Part shown: positions 21,789 to 33,136 of the stretch, piece by piece | How positions within the stretch are numbered: the first letter of the stretch is position 1 | Layout of the letters: every line of letters starts with the position of its first letter | DNA from: Ochotona curzoniae | Lineage: Eukaryota; Chordata; Mammalia; Lagomorpha; Ochotonidae | Direction of reading: 5' to 3' | NCBI RefSeq assembly: GCF_017591425.1 | Contig: NW_024467119.1 | Coordinates: 79,786,894 to 79,850,893 of the forward strand | DNA length: 64,000 nt | Program-made: the position numbers and the translations under genes | Notes under the pieces: generated by a model | Database searches by the model: none | The model's input: the letters and a program-made list of their open reading frames with translations, nothing else | What the model was told of the DNA's origin: nothing

Positions 21789-22115
21789 GGCCTGGCGCTG
21801 TGGCCATGGCAGCTAAAGTCCTCGCTTTGAATTTACTGGGATCCCATATGGGTGCCAGTTCTTATCCTGGCAGCTCCACATCCCATCCAGCTCCCTGCTT
21901 GTGGCCTGGGAAAGCAGTCAAGGACGGCCCAAAGCCTTGGGACCCAACACCCACGTGGGAGACCTGGAGTAAGTTCCTGGCTCCTGACTTTGGATCAGCG
22001 CAGCACCAGCCATTGCGGTCACTTGGGGAGTGAATCATCAGACGAAGATCTTCCTCTCTGTCTCTCCTCCTTTCTATATATCTGACTTTGCAATAAAAAT
22101 AAATAAATCTTTTTA
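21789..22115 (+). mobile_element. C-type SINE, young
   Basis: 'ggcctggcgctgtggccat' start and 'tttgcaataaaaataaataa' tail. 'aaaattaatttcctc' before and 'aaaattaattttctc' after form a near-exact target duplication. Confidence 0.88.
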
Positions 22116-23085
22116 AAAATTAATTTTCTCGTTTGTCTTTCATTTGCAGTCTTTCCATGACTGTTCTTAATTTTCTGCTTACACTCTTCCTTATGATTAA
22201 GTTTCATTTTTAGAGTTTTAAATTGTTTCCTTTTAGTTGTGTACATTCTGTTTTTGCTCATTATTGCTTCTATTTTTTTAAAAATAATTTTAAATATCAC
22301 ATTTGGGGAAGCTGTGAATTTGATTTGTGTATCTGCCCAGTTTTGCTTCCCTGCGTGTCTTCAGGCTTTTATTTATGAGCTCAGGAGCAGCTGGTGGTTA
22401 TTCTCTGAGAGCCACAAAAGCTCTGGTTAGTGAAGCAGTGGCTTCAGGCGGGTTTCTTTGACAAGCTCCAAGTACTAAAGTAGTTACAGGTCAGTTTTTA
22501 TGTTCTTTTTCTGGCTAGCACTTGAGTGCCACGTGGATGCTGTGTCAAGTTTAGTGCGCGTCTGTGTAGGACAGGGTCTAAGCTTTCTTTGTTTATGGGT
22601 GGCTTTCCCCTTTGTCTCCACATGGCGTGCATAGTGAGCTCCTCATTGCTTCCTAACCTGTGAGTCTTCACTAGCTTGAGCTGTGGGCTGGGGCTCCCTT
22701 CTGACTGCCCTCCTGCCCTCACCCTTCACATCTCCAGCAGAAGCATGCTCAACACCAGTGCACCAATTTCTTCTTGCTTTAACTTTTTTTTTTTTCCCAT
22801 TTCTATCACCTGGAGGCAGCTATTTTCTTTTAAACTTGACCATGTCTGAACATTTTGTTATGTTTAATCTCCTGTTTATTATCTGTCATTGTCATAGTGA
22901 TTAGAAACTCCTTTTCTGACAAGTTGGACTGTTATTCTCATTCCTATCCCAATATTATAGTAGAGAATTATGAAATATCATTTAGCATTACTGAAGTCAT
23001 TTTATTAAACCTATGATTTTGTTATACTTCAGACATATAAGTATGATATTAGGTGTTGATGTAACAAAGCCTAAATTTAATGTCT
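22116..23085. other. Intron 3 unique sequence
   Basis: AT-rich at the start, mixed later. Short ORFs only, with no recognisable repeat or splice-bounded exon. Confidence 0.45.
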
Positions 23086-23089
23086 TCAT

Positions 23090-23300
23090 TTTTTTTTTAT
23101 TTGAAGGAAGAAAGATAAAATTCCTTCCTCTGGTCCTCTTCCTAAATGCCCTGAGTGGCCAACTCTGGACCAGGTCAAAGCTAGGAACCAAACTCAATCA
23201 GTACTTCCCACTTGGGCGGCAGGGATTCGTCACATAAGCCATCACCTGTTTCCTGCCAGAGTGTAGATTAGCTGCAGTCAGGAGCAGAGCCAGGACTGAC
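23090..23300 (-). mobile_element. Old C-type SINE
   Basis: 'ttatttgaaggaagaaag' head, 'gaccaggtcaaagctagg' and a degraded right side that runs into the minisatellite. Confidence 0.5.
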
Positions 23301-23311
23301 AGGCATCGTGG

Positions 23312-23798
23312 GGTCCAGGTGTCCAGGGTGGGACCAGGGCAGTCCAAGTGGGACCAGGTGTCCAAGATGGGACCAGGGCAGTCCAAGTGGGACCAGGTGT
23401 CCAGGATGGGACCAGGGCATTCCAAGTCAGACCAGGTGCCCAGAGAGGAACCAGGGCATTCCAAGTGGGACCAGGTGTCCAAGATGGGACCAGGGCAGTC
23501 CAAGTGGGACCAGGTGTCCAGGGTGGGACCAGGGCATTCCAAGTCGGATCAGGTATCCAGAGAGGAACCAGGGCATTCCAAGTGGGACCAGGTGTCCAAG
23601 ATGGGACCAGGGCATTCCAAGTGGGACCAGGTGTCCAAGATGGGACCAGGGCATTCCAAGTGGGACCAGGTGTCCAGGATGGGACCAGGGCAGCCCAAGT
23701 GGGACCAGGTGTCCAGGATGGGACCAGGGCATTCCAAGTGGGACCAGGTGTCCAGGATGGGACCAGGGCATTCCAAGTGGGACCAGGGTATCCCAAGT
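23312..23798. repeat. 39-bp minisatellite (about 12.5 units)
   Basis: The unit alternates 'gggaccagggcattccaagt' with 'gggaccaggtgtccaggat', 39 bp in total. Because 39 is 13 codons, several frames on both strands stay open, giving false proteins such as repeats of SRMGPGHSKWDQV. Two variant units carrying 'cagagaggaacc' lie exactly 117 bp (three units) apart, which indicates a higher-order duplication. Confidence 0.97.
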
Positions 23799-23801
23799 GA
23801 C

Positions 23802-24035
23802 ATTTTGTCTCTGCACCAAGGACTCTTTTCTCTGGTACTATTCATTAATTTATATTTCCTAGAATTTTGTGCAAATGGAGTCGTACCACATGTGTCCTTT
23901 TTCCTAATCTTTAACTTAGTTTACTTATTTGAAAAATTTATCTATTTTGCTGTGTTTTTATTATGGCTGAGTGGAATTTTACTTTATAGATATACAGTGT
24001 ATTTGTTGATGATCATTTGATTATTAAGTGCATGA
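23802..24035 (-). repeat. Ancient L1M remnant
   Basis: 'tcctagaattttgtgcaaatggagtcgtaccacatgtgtcc' and 'ttatggctgagtggaatttt' match antisense L1M 3' sequence. Confidence 0.5.
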
Positions 24036-24779
24036 ACTTTAGCATATGCACCTTATTGTACTTCTGCTTCTGTTATTATGAAAAGACCACTTTATCTCCT
24101 AGCCTTTATTCTGCAATCTGCTGGTACTAAAACAGAAACCCTGGCTTTCCTTGGAGTTAAGATTATCCTTACATAATTTTTCTTTTGTTTGCATCTAATT
24201 TTTTGTTGTTTGTAATATGTGTTTCTTATGGGAACATTTAGTTGTGTCTTAATTTTTTTATATTATCGATTATTTCTGTCTTTTAGTCAGGGTGTGAAAG
24301 CCATTTACAATATCAGTATACTTATACTAAGGCTACCATCTTATCTCAGGTTGCTGAATTTTTGAAAATAATTTTTTTTAAGTTACTTGAAGATTCATAT
24401 TATATTTTATTCATTAAGCAACTAGTTATTGTCCCCTTGAGCACTTCATCCAGTGCCAAAAACTGCATAAAGTGCTCATTAAGCGATTCTTGATTGTCTT
24501 TGGTTATCTTTGAAGAAAACAGCTAAGTGTTGAGTTTATTCCTTTACTTCTAGATTTACCATAGTCTTTACTTGGAAAGTTGGGTTGGGAGACTTAGGGA
24601 ATCTTGGAGAAAACAAGGCATTCTTGCTTAGCACAGTGGACCTATTTTAAAGTAGAACTTAGCTGTTTGAATAGAACTTACTGTACAATAATTTATATAT
24701 TATTTGGATATATTTTTAATGTTTGAATAGTTTTTAAATTTACTAGTTTAAAAAATAGCACTGTATGAATTAGTGAATG
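24036..24779. other. Intron 3 unique AT-rich sequence
   Basis: No feature recognised. Confidence 0.45.
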
Positions 24780-25050
24780 TTTAAAGATTTGTTTATTTGA
24801 AAAGCAGAGTGACAGGGAGAGAGGCACATGGAAAAAGAGATCGTCCATCACTCTAAATGGCCACAAAGGCCGGGGCTGGGCCAGGCGGTGGGGAGGGACC
24901 CAGGTACTCAGGCCATTGTCCATCGCTGTCCCTGACACATCAGCAGGGACCCGGATTAGAAGGCAGAGCAGCCAAGGAATTGAGTTCCAACATAAGACAG
25001 AGGCATTGCAAGGAGGCAGCTCACCCTGCTGTGCCGCCAAGTCTACGACA
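24780..25050 (-). mobile_element. Old C-type SINE
   Basis: 'tttaaagatttgtttatttgaaaagcag' head. The middle is GC-rich and shortened, and it ends 'gctgtgccgccaag'. Confidence 0.6.
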
Positions 25051-25559
25051 GTGTAATTTTTACTGCCCCGGATATGTGGGAATGAACATATGTAAGTAAG
25101 GGGTTTACAGCTTAGGCCAAACTTGCCACACATTCAATGAATGAATTGTCGTGAGTTTGCTCTCCCTCTGGCCCTAGGGTTGACATCCAGGGTGTGCTGT
25201 GACACTCTGTTCTCTCCCTCAAACACTTATCATCGAGATCAGAATTTAACAAGACCCCTGCTCGTGAGTCAGAAGTCAGATCAGAGGCCAACACTGAGGT
25301 GACAGGCCCTGAATCTCCTGCTCCAAGCACTCCAGATGTAAACAAAGACAGGTTCTGGTGCATCAACTGCAAAACCTTTTGGCGTTTGTTATAAGTGATT
25401 GTTTTCAGATCATTTTAAAAACCTTCATGCTGTTTCTCTGACCTGAATCTACGTTATTTCGTCTTTGAAAATGAATCAAACTGTGCCCTTGACCATGGAT
25501 CTGAGAATCACTTACCATTTTCAAAATGCAGTATGGAAAGAGACCTAATTAAAATCAGA
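25051..25559. other. Intron 3 unique sequence
   Basis: No gene or clear repeat recognised. Confidence 0.4.
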
Positions 25560-25752
25560 CATGGTTCAAATCACTGCCTCTCTCCGTAACAAGCTGTACA
25601 ATCTTAGAATTTCCTTTCTTAGACTGTTTAAAGTCCTTGTTTCCCAATTTGTAAGAGAATTTATTTGTACTCCAAAGGGTTATAGTGAGGATGAAGTGGT
25701 TTGTGTGCGATACCTGGTACTCAGTACCTGGCACAGATCCAGCTAAATCAGT
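25560..25752 (+). repeat. MIR (ancient tRNA-derived SINE)
   Basis: 'ttcaaatcactgcctctc', 'cctTGTTTCCCAATTTGTaag', 'gggttatagtgaggatgaag' and 'cagtacctggcacag' follow the MIR consensus order. Confidence 0.65.
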
Positions 25753-26518
25753 TCTCTGCCAGGTGCACACAATGAAAGCTGGTTTTGTTAAAGCAGAACA
25801 AACATTTGAAGGCCTATTAGGTATAACATTTTACCAGGTACTTCAAAAAAGAAATTAAGATATGGGCTTTATAAGAAAGAACTTGCAGTCTGTGCTAAAA
25901 GTTTGATACAGGCACATGAAAGAATGAATTGAATGATAAGTAATGCGTGGCCAACTGCCTTAGTGAAGGCTATAGATTAAAAAAAAAAAAAAACTAATGC
26001 TAAGGTGGTGAGGTTTATATAAAAATAGAAAGCAGTCAACATTGAACTGAACCAGATTGCAAACTCAAGGTTACAGTGCCAAACTAGCATATTCTAAATA
26101 TTGCCAGAGTTTAATGTTAGCTTCTTTTGAGTTTCTTGTTAATTACTTCCAGATTATCGCTGGGGATAGGAGGAACTCTAAATTTTCTTATTTTTCATCA
26201 TTCTGTTCTGCTTTGGTCCTGCCAGTGATTTCAGTTCTCTGCAGGAATGTACTTGTCTCTTGAGAATGGGCATTCTTGCAGCAGATCTGAAAATTAAGTT
26301 AACAAACACATTGTTCTCTGCCTTCGCTTTGTGTGTGTGAATCATTATTAAAGACTTTATAAAACTCCATTGTTGTAATCCGTGATTCTCTAACATGCTT
26401 GTGTGTGTATACCTTGTGCTAACTTAGCTGGTTACTGTGTGCCTGCTCTGTGTGTGTTCTATGCCAAGGTCTTCGGTCTTTAAACATTACATAATAGGCT
26501 GTTCATACCCAGAGAATT
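25753..26518. other. Intron 3 unique sequence
   Basis: AT-rich with a poly(A) run near 25980. A weak minus-strand MIR-like piece ('ttactgtgtgcctgctctgtg', about 26430-26500) is possible. Confidence 0.35.
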
Positions 26519-26851
26519 GTTTAAAGATTTATTTATTTTTATTGGAAAGTCAGATATACAGAGGAAAGGAGAGACAGAGAGGAAGATCTTCTATGCAATG
26601 ATTCACTCCCCAAGTGGCTGCAGTGGCCATAGCTGAGCCTGCCCGAAGCCACGAGCCAGGAGCTTCTTCCAGGTCTCCCATGTGGATACATGTTCCCAAG
26701 GCTTTGGGCCATCCTCAACTGCCTTTCCCAGGCCACGAGAAAGAAAGGGAGCTGGATGGAAAGCGGCGCCACTGGGACACAACTGGCACCCATATGAGAT
26801 CCCGGCGAGAACAAGGTGAGGACTTTAGCCTCTAGACTACTATGCTGGGCC
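26519..26851 (-). mobile_element. C-type SINE
   Basis: Full length. 'catacccagagaatt' before and 'catatccagagaatt' after give a 15-bp duplication with one change. Confidence 0.88.
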
Positions 26852-26865
26852 CCATATCCAGAGAA

Positions 26866-27112
26866 TTTATACCTTATTGCTTGGTAAGGCAAGATAAATA
26901 CCTAACTTCTTTATGTGGTAACTATGGAATATTTAGTATACGACCAACGCCAAATAGTGCCTTTGTTATGAATCCTAATTGTTATACAAATTTAGAAGCT
27001 AGGAAGATTTTTAAATATTATGTAGTTAAGAGAGACTTCTTAGAAACCAGTTGGGACTGGAAGTTGGATAGATTTAGACAGATGGAGAAAATTCCTGGAG
27101 GAAACAGGTTTT
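26866..27112. other. Intron 3 unique sequence
   Basis: No recognisable repeat. Confidence 0.35.
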
Positions 27113-27123
27113 TAGCCACGTAG

Positions 27124-27460
27124 GTTCTTTTGTTGTTGTTGTTGTTTGTTTGTTTTATTGCAAAGTTAGATATACAGAAAGGACGAGAGACAGAGAGGAA
27201 GATCTTCCATCCGATGATTCAATCCCCAAGTGACCGCAACGGCTGGTGCTATGCCAATCCAAAGCCAGGAGCCAGGAACTTACTCCAGGTCTCCCACGCG
27301 GGTGCAGGGTCCCAAAGCTTTGGGTCGTCCTCGACTGCTTTCCCAGGCCACAAGCAGGGAGCTGGATGGGAAGTGGAGCAGCCAGGATAAGAACTGGTGC
27401 CCATATGAGATCCTGGTGAGTTCAAGGCGAGGACTTTAGCCAGACCACAGTGCCAGGCCC
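27124..27460 (-). mobile_element. C-type SINE
   Basis: The tail is (GTT)n/(GTTT)n on +. 'tagccacgtag' (27113) and 'tagccaggtag' (27461) flank it as a duplication with one mismatch. Confidence 0.88.
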
Positions 27461-27484
27461 TAGCCAGGTAGTTTTAAGGGTGTC

Positions 27485-27612
27485 TTATATTTGATTATTT
27501 CAGCCACATTAGGCGTGAGTGAAAACTGAAGTACCGAGAGGTTGAATAGCTTGTCTGAGGTGGCAAGTATTAGGAACCTGGATTCTGACTCTAATCCTTG
27601 CTTATAACCACA
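27485..27612 (-). repeat. MIR
   Basis: 'gaaaactgaagtaccgagaggttgaatagcttgtctgaggtggcaag' follows the antisense MIR core (aaactgaggctcagagaggttaagtaacttg). Confidence 0.55.
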
Positions 27613-28029
27613 AATCAGCAAACGCAAAGCATCTTACATTCAGTGCACAACCAATGGCCAGAGAGTATGTAGTTCTTTATTAGATAGTAGTGGGAAAATA
27701 AGGTTAGAAATTAGGCAGAGGCTATGTTATGGCCTATTTTAGTGGTTGGTTGGATTTTACTCTGTACACCAGAATGGGGCGGGGAGAGATAATTTTCTCA
27801 TCAGAATATTTTTTCACTGACCTAGTTGGTCAAACAATTAGATTATAAGTTTAGAAAATACTGTTCTTACATTCTGATGTTAAGCAAACATATTTCCCAC
27901 TGTAATATGATTAAGACATTACCATCATTTTGCTGAGGATAATTTGGAATGTGATTATAGATTTCTGCAAAGCTGAAATAAATTCTTGGGCTGAATTGAA
28001 GAGATAGTTTTTGCCTTTTAAAAACCAAT
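27613..28029. other. Intron 3 unique sequence
   Basis: No feature recognised. Confidence 0.4.
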
Positions 28030-28327
28030 TATTTTTTTAGGCAAATTTACAAAAGGAGAGACAGGGAGAAAGATCTTCTGTCTGAAGGTTCACTTCCCAA
28101 GTGGTCACAATGGCTGGAGCTGAGCCAATCTGAAGCCAGGAGCCAGGAACTTTTGCATCTCCCATGTAGATGCAGAGTCCCAAGGCTTCAGGCCATCCTC
28201 CACTGCTTTCCCAGGCCATAAGCAGGGAACTGGATGGAAGTGGAGTATCGGGCACAAACCGATGCTCAGATGGGATCCCGGCACATACAAGGGGAGTATG
28301 TAGCCACTAGGCTATTATGCTGGGCCC
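28030..28327 (-). mobile_element. C-type SINE
   Basis: 'ggcaaatttacaaaaggagag' head and 'aggctattatgctgggcccc' end. Confidence 0.82.
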
Positions 28328-28665
28328 CTGAGGTGATAGTTTTAAATTAATCTCAATAATTGTGACATAGATGCACTTTTGAAAGTTTTTTGTAGAAATT
28401 AATCATTTTATCAGGCAAGCAAAGCTTTAGGTGGAGAGGATGGCAGGGGTAGTGCATGTTCTTATGAAATATGTTATTATCCTTGATATCTGAATTCTAT
28501 CAGAAGCCATTTTGATTGATAGAAAGTAGAAATGCCTCATCCCTTTCTTGGTAGTGTTAAGATTTGTGAATTTGTGTTTGGATTAAAAATTAGTTGCATT
28601 GTATAACTGCCCAAATGAAATGACATTTAGCCATTCGAAAGAATGAATAAGAAATATAAAAAGTT
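28328..28665. other. Intron 3 unique sequence
   Basis: AT-rich, nothing recognised. Confidence 0.4.
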
Positions 28666-28680
28666 AAAAAGTGAGGGATA

Positions 28681-29019
28681 GGGCCCGGCGCGGTGGTGCA
28701 GTGGTTAAGGTCCTCACCTTGCACGCCCGGGATCCCATATGGGCGCCGGTTCTATCCCGGCAGCCCCGCTTCCCTTCCAGCTCCCTGCCTGTGGCCTGGG
28801 AAAGCAGTCGAGGACAGCCCAAAGCTTTGGGACCCTGCACCCGCGTGGGAGACCCGGAAGAGGCTCCTGGCTTCGGATCGGCATAGCATCAGCCGTTGTG
28901 CTCACTTGGGGAGTGAATCATCGGACGGAGGATCTTCCTCTCTGTCTCCTCTCTGTATATCTGCCTTTCCAATAAAAAATTAATAAAAATAAATCTTTTA
29001 AAAAAAAATAAAATAAAAT
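28681..29019 (+). mobile_element. C-type SINE, youngest subfamily, complete
   Basis: 'gggcccggcgcggtggtgca' start, CpG-rich, with the subfamily marker 'ggttctatcccggc' (one base shorter than the usual B box) and 'gatcggcatagcatcagccg'. A perfect 15-bp target duplication AAAAAGTGAGGGATA lies at 28666-28680 and 29020-29034. Confidence 0.95.
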
Positions 29020-29034
29020 AAAAAGTGAGGGATA

Positions 29035-29339
29035 AGCCTAGCATTTGAGACACTGGTTAAGATGCCATGTCCCACGTTGGAGTCCCTGGGTTTCCTACTC
29101 AGCTCTGGTTCCTGATTCCGGCTTTCTGCTAAGGCACACCCTGGGATGCAGCCATGATGGCACCAGCAGCTGGGTCCTGCCACCCAGGGGGGAGGCTTCA
29201 GTTCAGTTTCTAGCTTCCAGCTTCAGCCCTGGCCCAACACCAGATATTGTGGTTGTGTAGGGAATGAATTCTAAGATGGGAATTCTCCTTTCTTTTCTCC
29301 CCACCCTGCTCGTCTATATTTCTTAACTTTAAAAAAAAA
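29035..29339 (+). mobile_element. Old C-type SINE
   Basis: 'gcctagcatttgagacactggttaagatgcc' head, 'gctgggtcctgccaccc', tail 'cttaactttaaaaaaaaa'. The young SINE inserted at its 5' edge. Confidence 0.65.
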
Positions 29340-29924
29340 GATTTTATCTTCTTGAAAGATATTTCTAAAACGGGGCAAAGAAGGCAGTTCTCTCTGATCC
29401 CTGGCAGACCTGACATGGGCATTTACCTGGCCGTATCAGAGTGTTTATCATGCTTGTCATATGCAAGCTTGAAAATTTTGTGATAAAGATTTGTTTGGTG
29501 TGCAAGTAATGTAGCTCCTGACTAGCAGTGGCTTAGCTAAGTGGAAGTGTCTCACACACAGTCCAGAGGTAGATGTCTACTGCTGGTGCTGGTGACTCAG
29601 CGAGCTCAGCATCCTGAGTGCTTCCCGGGCCCTTCCGGTACGCTTACAGCTCCATTTATCAGGTGGCAGATGGGGAGAGGAGGAAGCGCAGTCTTTGGCA
29701 TAGCTCTCTCTCCTAGCAAGAGAACACAAACTTTTTCAGCTCTCCAAATATGGATCTTAGTGGCTATACCAAGCGTCACACTGTCACCCTCCCCATAGGG
29801 GAACCTGGGAGTGGAAATGGGTTAGATGAGTCAGCCAGCCAGAAAGGTTGGCCCCATGCAGTGATAGGATGTTATTCTTTTCAGAGTGTAGCTGCAACCT
29901 GGCAGATCAGATAACAGTGTTTAA
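29340..29924. other. Intron 3 sequence, possible old repeats
   Basis: Mixed composition. No repeat I can name and no exon. Confidence 0.35.
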
Positions 29925-30213
29925 GGGCAGGCATCTGGCAGAGCAGTCCAGTTGCTATTTGGGGCACCAACATCTCGTGGTGTCCTCAGCCACCTAGTTT
30001 TGATGCCTGCCCTGCTGCTGATTAAACCTCCTGCTGATACATGTCCAGGAGACAACAGGCCAAGCCTCACCTAGCTGAGTACCTGGCCCCCAGCTTCCAC
30101 CCACTTCACTCCAGCTGTGGCAGGCGTGAGGGGAGAAAACCAGAGGATGGGAGATTCTTACCACCCTCTCTCACTGTGTGTGTCTCTTCCTTTGAAGTAA
30201 TATTAAAAAAAAA
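29925..30213 (+). mobile_element. Old C-type SINE
   Basis: 'gggcaggcatctggcagagcag', 'gagtacctggcccccagcttcc', tail 'gtaatattaaaaaaaaaaaa'. Confidence 0.6.
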
Positions 30214-30397
30214 AAAACAAGACGTTGTTATTACTAGGAAAAGCATTCCAGCAGTGCTATCGTCATTCCTCCGAATGCCTGGTTCTGCTCTTTCCCCGCT
30301 TTGATTACAGGAATGATACAAAGTTATGGTGGTATAAGAAGTTTTAGTTTCTGGTTTGAAAGTTCCTCTTGATTATAGATATAATTATTCTTTAATT

Positions 30398-30675
30398 TTA
30401 AAAAAGATTTATTTCTTACCAGAAAGGCAGAGTTAGAGAAAGGTCTTCCATCCTTTGGTTCATTCTCTGAATGGCCATGACGACTGGGTCTGGGCCAGGC
30501 CGAAGCTGGGAGCTCCTTCCAGGTCTCCCATGCAGTGTAGGGACACAAGTGGTTAGGCCATCCTCTGCTGCTTTCCCAGGCACTTCAGCAGGGAGCTGGG
30601 TCCAAAGTAGAGCAGCCAGGTTTCGAACAGGTGCCAAATGGGATGGCAGCATAGCAGGTGGAGGTTTCACCTGTG
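30398..30675 (-). mobile_element. C-type SINE
   Basis: 'aaagatttatttcttaccagaaaggcag' head, 'ggtttcgaacaggtgcc' B-box region. The 5' edge is degraded. Confidence 0.75.
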
Positions 30676-30920
30676 ACTTCATCAATACATTTTATTCTAA
30701 TATGTAAATTAATTATATTTTAATATGTAATGTAAAATGTAAGCTAACTGTTGTAACATAGCTTAAAATAGAACGCTTGTTTATAATAGAGCACTTTTTT
30801 CTTAACGATATCTCACTTGAAATTGTTCTGAATATGTTTATTAGCACTTAAAGTATTTAGAAACATTATGCATTAATATGAGAACTGTGGGGAGACAGTT
30901 CTCAAAGGAAATTGGACTTG
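30676..30920. other. Intron 3 AT-rich spacer
   Basis: Nothing recognised. Confidence 0.35.
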
Positions 30921-31195
30921 GGGGCCGGCACTGGGCCATAACTGACCAACCTTCCACCTGTGATGCTGACGTTCTGGTATGGGTGCAGGATCATTTCCCA
31001 GCTTCACCTTGGGTCCAGCTCCCTGTAAATGACCTGGAAAAGCACCAGCAGGTGACCCAAGTGTTTGGGCCCCTCCACCCACGGAGGAGACCTAGATTAA
31101 GTAACTGGCCATTGTGGCCATGTGGGGAGTGAACCAGCTAATAGATCTGCTTTTTCCTTTCTCTAATTCTGACTTTCAAAATGGATAAATCTTGA
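30921..31195 (+). mobile_element. C-type SINE
   Basis: 'gggggccggcactgggccata' start, 'gtaaatgacctggaaaagcacc' core, 'tctgactttcaaaatggataaatc' end. Confidence 0.78.
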
Positions 31196-31624
31196 AACAA
31201 AGGAAAAAAGAACTCTTTGACAGCCAGGTGATGTGGGATCAGCTAGCAATATTGCCATTTACTAAATGAGCAAATTACTTAGTCTCTGGGACTCCGTTTT
31301 TTAATTTTATCTGTAGCAAGCAGTGGTCAGACCTTCAGTGGCAGCAAGTCTGGGTTGCGCCGTTCGTGGAGTGTGGTCCTTGAAGACCTTGGTGAGGCAC
31401 CACCAGGCACTGTGTGACTGCTGTGGCAGGAGCAAGTACAAGATGATGGTGAGGCTTCCTGCTGTCTGCTTCCTTCCTCTGGCCGTTGTGTCTGAGTACA
31501 CACATATGTGAAGAAAAGACAAAGATCCCTGGTATTGTGGAACCCATGTTCTGGTACAAGGAGGCAGACGTGAAACAGCAGACATAGTCTCTTAGCAAAG
31601 AGTAACTTTTTAAATATTTGACTG
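31196..31624. other. Intron 3 unique sequence
   Basis: Single-copy-looking, no exon evidence. Confidence 0.35.
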
Positions 31625-31904
31625 AACTAGCCCCCAGTGCCAGCTTCTTCCAGCTGATGCTGTGGCTAAGCCCAAACAACCCTCACCCACTCTAATTTTG
31701 TTTGCACCAGTAGGAATAATCAGCCCAGCCCAGCTTTTCCCTGATCTAAGCCACATGAGGCGCACAGGTGTTGTAGCCTTGCCTAGTCTGGTCTGCCCCC
31801 ATCCCAGCCTATGCTCTCCTGTGGGAGCAGCTGTCCAGCAAAGGAACCCTCCCTTATTCTCCTGCTGGCTCTGTCCCCTTCCTTCCTTGTTCTCACCCTG
31901 CTGG
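31625..31904 (-). mobile_element. GC-rich retroelement, body fragment fused to L1
   Basis: Collinear with 4685-4950 of copy A: 'gccagcttcttccagctgatgc', 'cccaacaaccctcaccc', 'aataatcagcccagcc', 'gaggcgcacaggtg', 'cttccttgttctcacc'. It stops abruptly at L1 sequence. Confidence 0.65.
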
Positions 31905-32784
31905 GTTTTGTTTTTTAACCCAGTCTACTAATCTATGACGTTTGATTGAGTTTGAGCCATTTATATTCAGGGTTAATATGTATGGGTGGTACTTTGGTCC
32001 TGTCATTTTAGTAATAGATTGTTCCTTGGTTTATCTTCTGTTGTCATTTTACTGGGATGTTCTTCCCATTTACCTTTGGTTTTGATGAGTGCTATTCCTC
32101 TTCTCTGTCAAGAGAACTTCTTTAAGTATCATTTGTAGGGCAGGTTTGGAAGAGACATAGTCATATAACTTTTCTTTACGGTGGAAGAATTTTATTTCAT
32201 TTTCAAAGACAAAAGAAAGCTTTGTTGGATATGGTATCCCTAGGCCGACAATTTTTTTCTTTTAGAATCTGGAATATGTCACTCCATTCTCTTCTGGCCT
32301 GTAGAGTTTCCTGTGAGATGTCTCCTGTGAGCTTAATTGGCATTCCTTTATATGTTAATTGATTTTTTTTTTTTCACGTGCACATTTAAGGATCTTTTCC
32401 TTATGTTCAATTGAAGAGAGCTTGATGATCATGTATCTTGGTGAAGATTGGTTTTGGTCAAGCCTGTTGGGAGTTCTGTGCCCCTCCTGTGTGTTGTTTC
32501 CCAATACTTTTTCTAGATTAGGGAAATTTTCCCTTATTATTTCATTAAATATGTTTGTAACACCAGTTTCTCTTTCTGAACAGGAACTCCCACAACTCTT
32601 ATATTAGGCCTCTTTCTATTCTTATACTTTTTGGCCTGATCCAGCTCTGCTTCCAGCTTTTTGTTTGCTTCCCCCTGATGACAGGAAATATCTTCCAATT
32701 CTGAGATTCTTTCTTCTGCTTGCTTCATTCTCTTTTGGAGACTCTCCACTGTACTTTTAATTTGCTCTACTGTGTTCTTAATTT

Positions 32785-33136
32785 CTGATATCTCTCTCTC
32801 TCTTTTTTTAAGATTTATTTATTTATTGGAAAGTCATATACAGAAAGGAGGAGAGACAGAGAGGAAGATCTTCCGTCCGATGATTCACTCCCCAAGTAAC
32901 CGCAATGGCCGATGTTATGCCGGTCTGAAGCCAGGAGCCAGGAACCTCTTCTGGGTCTCCCACGTGGGTGCAGGGTCCCAAGGCTTTGGGCCGTCCTCAA
33001 CTGCTTTCCCAGGCCACAAGCAGGGAGCTGGATGGGAAGTGGAGCTGCTGGGATTAGAACTGGCGCCCATATGGGATCCTGGTGAGTTCAAGGCAAGATC
33101 TTTAGCTGCCAGGCCACGCTGCCAGGCCCTGATATC
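32785..33136. repeat. 8-bp target-site duplication pair
   Basis: CTGATATC at 32785-32792 and 33129-33136. The other L1 copy has uninterrupted 'ttctgataTaccagcc' here. Confidence 0.7.
32793..33128 (-). mobile_element. C-type SINE inserted in L1 ORF1
   Basis: Full-length minus copy ('ttaagatttatttatttattgg' ... 'cacgctgccaggcc'). It post-dates the L1. Confidence 0.92.

Noticed and set aside
23312..23798. CRISPR-like periodic array
   Set aside because: There are no unique spacers; units are contiguous and near-identical. The genome is mammalian.
23319..24020. 233-codon open frame of GPGHSKWDQV-type repeats
   Set aside because: It is the 39-bp minisatellite read as 13-codon units. Several other frames on both strands are equally open, and the part after 23800 is L1M remnant.
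28681..28770. tRNA gene (A and B boxes)
   Set aside because: The boxes belong to the tRNA-derived head of the C-type SINE. The full ~340-bp element with tail and target duplication explains them.
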